Assembly: GCF_048541585.1 (NCBI RefSeq)
Contig: NZ_CP183303.1
Location: 186,001 to 250,000 of the forward strand
Length of the DNA stretch: 64,000 nt
From: Legionella_C sp048541585
Lineage (GTDB): Bacteria; Pseudomonadota; Gammaproteobacteria; Legionellales; Legionellaceae
Reading direction: 5' to 3'
Part shown: one piece after another, positions 62,383 to 64,000 of the stretch
Position numbering within the stretch: position 1 is the stretch's first letter
How the letters are laid out: every line of letters starts with the position of its first letter
Position numbers and translations under genes: made by a program
The notes under the pieces: generated by a model
Told to the model about the DNA's origin: nothing
What the model saw: the letters and a program-made list of their open reading frames with translations, nothing else
The model's database searches: none

Positions 62383-64000
62383 TTAAATAGTTAATTGATA
62401 ATCTTGTGGTTTTTCTTCCTCTACCGGCCATACCCGTTTAAAGAAATTAAGTGAATATTGACGGCTATCAAGTTGCGTTTTGTCATCACATGAGATAGGA
62501 CAAGTCGGTACCAAATTTCTTGGATGGACAGTATGGCCGTTTGCTTTGCGTGCATCTTTAATCTTTTCCTCAGAAACATAAAATTTATGTAATTTAGGGT
62601 TATCCTGTAGCCACTCTTCTTCATTAGAAGTTAATTTTGCTCCTGCTTGCTTTCTAGCCGCTAACTCTTTTGTTTTTTCTTTAACTAAAGAGTAAATGGA
62701 TGCTTTTTTATGAGGAACTAACTTATCATCAGCGAAGTGCTTACCATCCTTATCTTTCTTAGAACGCACAACAGTATAATCCCTGTCATGGGGTGGAATT
62801 GCCGCAAATTGCTTGTCTACATTTAAAGACCATCCACTAGAAACAATAATTGGATTAAATATAAATTTTACAAAGCCGTATTTTAGCCAATTTAACCAGC
62901 TGCGAGGATGTAAGGGGTTACTTCCTTTAGGAGGCAGACTTCGCTCAGCAAGGATTGCTGTTAAAGAGCGAAATGAACGAGCATCATATAATTTAACTGG
63001 TAAGTTATCGTTCTCTTGTAAAATGCCAGCTGTATGTGCGGCTGCATTACCACCTAAGCATTCCCCCATAAAAGCTATATTGGCAGGCTTTGCACCTAAC
63101 TTTATTAAACGTTGCGCTTGGGCAAGCGTATCATCATAGAGATCTTGCTCACTTTTTATAATCCCTTTGCTTAATCCTATACCGCGATAATTAAAAGCTA
63201 TAACGGTGGTGTTCAATTCCCTAGCATAAATTTGATAATGTTTAATCCAATCAATAAAATTATTGCTTCTAGGCATTGCTGTTATAATAAATCGACGATT
63301 TTCAATCGCTTGGTTAGCTGATTTAGGATTACGAATTTCTACAGAATCAAGTAATGCATTATCAGGTGTTTGTAATTGATAAAAATAAAGATGATTGCTA
63401 TTTTGGCGAAAGTCATAATTTAAGCGTGATTCTAATTTTTGGTAAAAACGCTCTTGCTGTGCTTCGCTAAGTTGGTTAAGGCCACGAAAATGAATTTGTT
63501 CTGGCTTAAACCTAGCATCCTCGCCTTTAACTTTTGCAGCAACAGAATCAACTAGTTTATCTAGATAACTATCAATATATTTTTCGGCACGCGGTTTAGG
63601 AAATAAGTGCGTTACCCAGCTAAGTAGGGAATAAACAATTTTAAGAGTAACGGTATGGTTTACTAAAAAATTTTGCCAGTTTAGTAATTCTCTAATAAGA
63701 ATATTTTTTTTAGGCAAAATATTTATTACATCCATTTCATCCGCTGGAGTAAATAATGGATCAGGATTTTTAGAATTTTGTAAAATTAAAGATTCATTTT
63801 TTTCATCTTTACGAAAAAGTGGATTAATTACTAAATAGCTAAGTAGGCGGCCTACAACTATTTGATAAATTGTATAGGGTAATTTGATAGTATTTAATAA
63901 AAATTGGCCGATTTGCTTAGCAAGACTTTGTTTAGGCTTTACTAATCGATAGAAGCTGCCATATTTACTTTTTGATTGTTCAAGTTTTACATCTAAATTT
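62383..64000 (-). CDS. SidB/Sdb-like alpha/beta hydrolase, candidate Dot/Icm effector (5' end outside window)
   Basis: The frame is open from the stop at 62383 to the window edge (at least 539 residues), so ATG 63735 (450 residues) is an internal Met and the true start lies beyond 64000. The C-terminal ~400 residues hold an alpha/beta hydrolase pattern: FNYRGIGLSKG, the nucleophile elbow FMGECLGGNAAAH and a late GHTVHPRN with the likely histidine. The nucleophile is Cys, not Ser. The overall look matches the SidB/SdbB/SdbC substrates of Dot/Icm, which are lipase-like. Confidence 0.75.
   Translation of the reverse strand, partial: NLDVKLEQSKSKYGSFYRLVKPKQSLAKQIGQFLLNTIKLPYTIYQIVVGRLLSYLVINPLFRKDEKNESLILQNSKNPDPLFTPADEMDVINILPKKNILIRELLNWQNFLVNHTVTLKIVYSLLSWVTHLFPKPRAEKYIDSYLDKLVDSVAAKVKGEDARFKPEQIHFRGLNQLSEAQQERFYQKLESRLNYDFRQNSNHLYFYQLQTPDNALLDSVEIRNPKSANQAIENRRFIITAMPRSNNFIDWIKHYQIYARELNTTVIAFNYRGIGLSKGIIKSEQDLYDDTLAQAQRLIKLGAKPANIAFMGECLGGNAAAHTAGILQENDNLPVKLYDARSFRSLTAILAERSLPPKGSNPLHPRSWLNWLKYGFVKFIFNPIIVSSGWSLNVDKQFAAIPPHDRDYTVVRSKKDKDGKHFADDKLVPHKKASIYSLVKEKTKELAARKQAGAKLTSNEEEWLQDNPKLHKFYVSEEKIKDARKANGHTVHPRNLVPTCPISCDDKTQLDSRQYSLNFFKRVWPVEEEKPQDYQLTI

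Noticed and set aside
1..64000. tRNA or rRNA genes
   Set aside because: Only the tmRNA shows a T-loop with matching acceptor ends; no other cloverleaf was recognised by eye.

Overview
The window looks like a chromosomal segment of a Legionella species or a close relative in the Legionellales. The evidence is an AT-rich gammaproteobacterial genome and a core block in the order mmsA-mmsB-acs / dapB / ProQ-family (RocC-like) / pyk-pgk-gap-tkt, which I remember from L. pneumophila. There are also many large, eukaryote-like or orphan proteins of the kind usually found among Dot/Icm type IV effectors: PP2C, phospholipase D, a papain/transglutaminase-like protein and a SidB/Sdb-like hydrolase. The species cannot be named from sequence reading alone.

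Layout. 1-5.4 kb: the end of a NitT/TauT-type ABC permease and its ATPase, a D-threonine-aldolase-like PLP enzyme, a small cupin, then the conserved dsbA / cytochrome c4 / engB neighbourhood. 5.4-10 kb: a minus-strand valine/propionate catabolic operon (mmsA-mmsB-acs) and a dodecin-like gene. 10-13.5 kb: a 932-residue orphan protein and a DUF3775 protein. 13.5-21.8 kb: dapB, a small membrane protein, a RocC-like ProQ/FinO protein and a minus-strand central-carbon cluster tkt-gap-pgk-pyk. 22-26.3 kb: a membrane protein, oligopeptidase A and the tmRNA gene. 26.3-29.2 kb: a small island bounded by a 12-bp duplication of the tmRNA 3' end. It carries a wHTH + nucleotidyltransferase pair behind a perfect palindromic operator, a frameshifted phosphoesterase and a membrane protein. 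29.3-38.5 kb: envelope and lipid functions (beta-barrel protein, SDR-SRPBCC fusion, hydroxylase-desaturase fusion, PLD-like protein, omptin). 38.8-44.9 kb: a run of probable effectors. 45-57.4 kb: accessory metabolic and regulatory genes, including two LuxR-type regulators that flank an orphan two-Rossmann protein. 57.4-64 kb: an MFS transporter, then a four-gene minus-strand operon, then a SidB/Sdb-like hydrolase running off the window end.

The most interesting locus is that operon (59059-62201). A 49-codon peptide gene, which I translated by hand, is followed by a protein with the HExxH...SPxR...RPLxG layout of the 2-oxoglutarate-dependent peptide beta-hydroxylases. A class I SAM methyltransferase overlaps it, and an MFS exporter comes last. 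I read it as a candidate ribosomally made, post-translationally modified peptide (RiPP) pathway. Second is a PP2C-like phosphatase whose metal-binding DGHGG block has moved from its usual early position to after the last core motif.

Repeats: two copies of a ~61-bp palindromic element (one nested in a larger 29-bp inverted-repeat element), a 'tagacYtcttgcat' inverted-repeat family, and a 13-bp inverted repeat delimiting a 162-bp intergenic element. No CRISPR array, rRNA or tRNA gene, integrase or intact transposase was seen. All family assignments come from motif reading and memory; no database search was possible.
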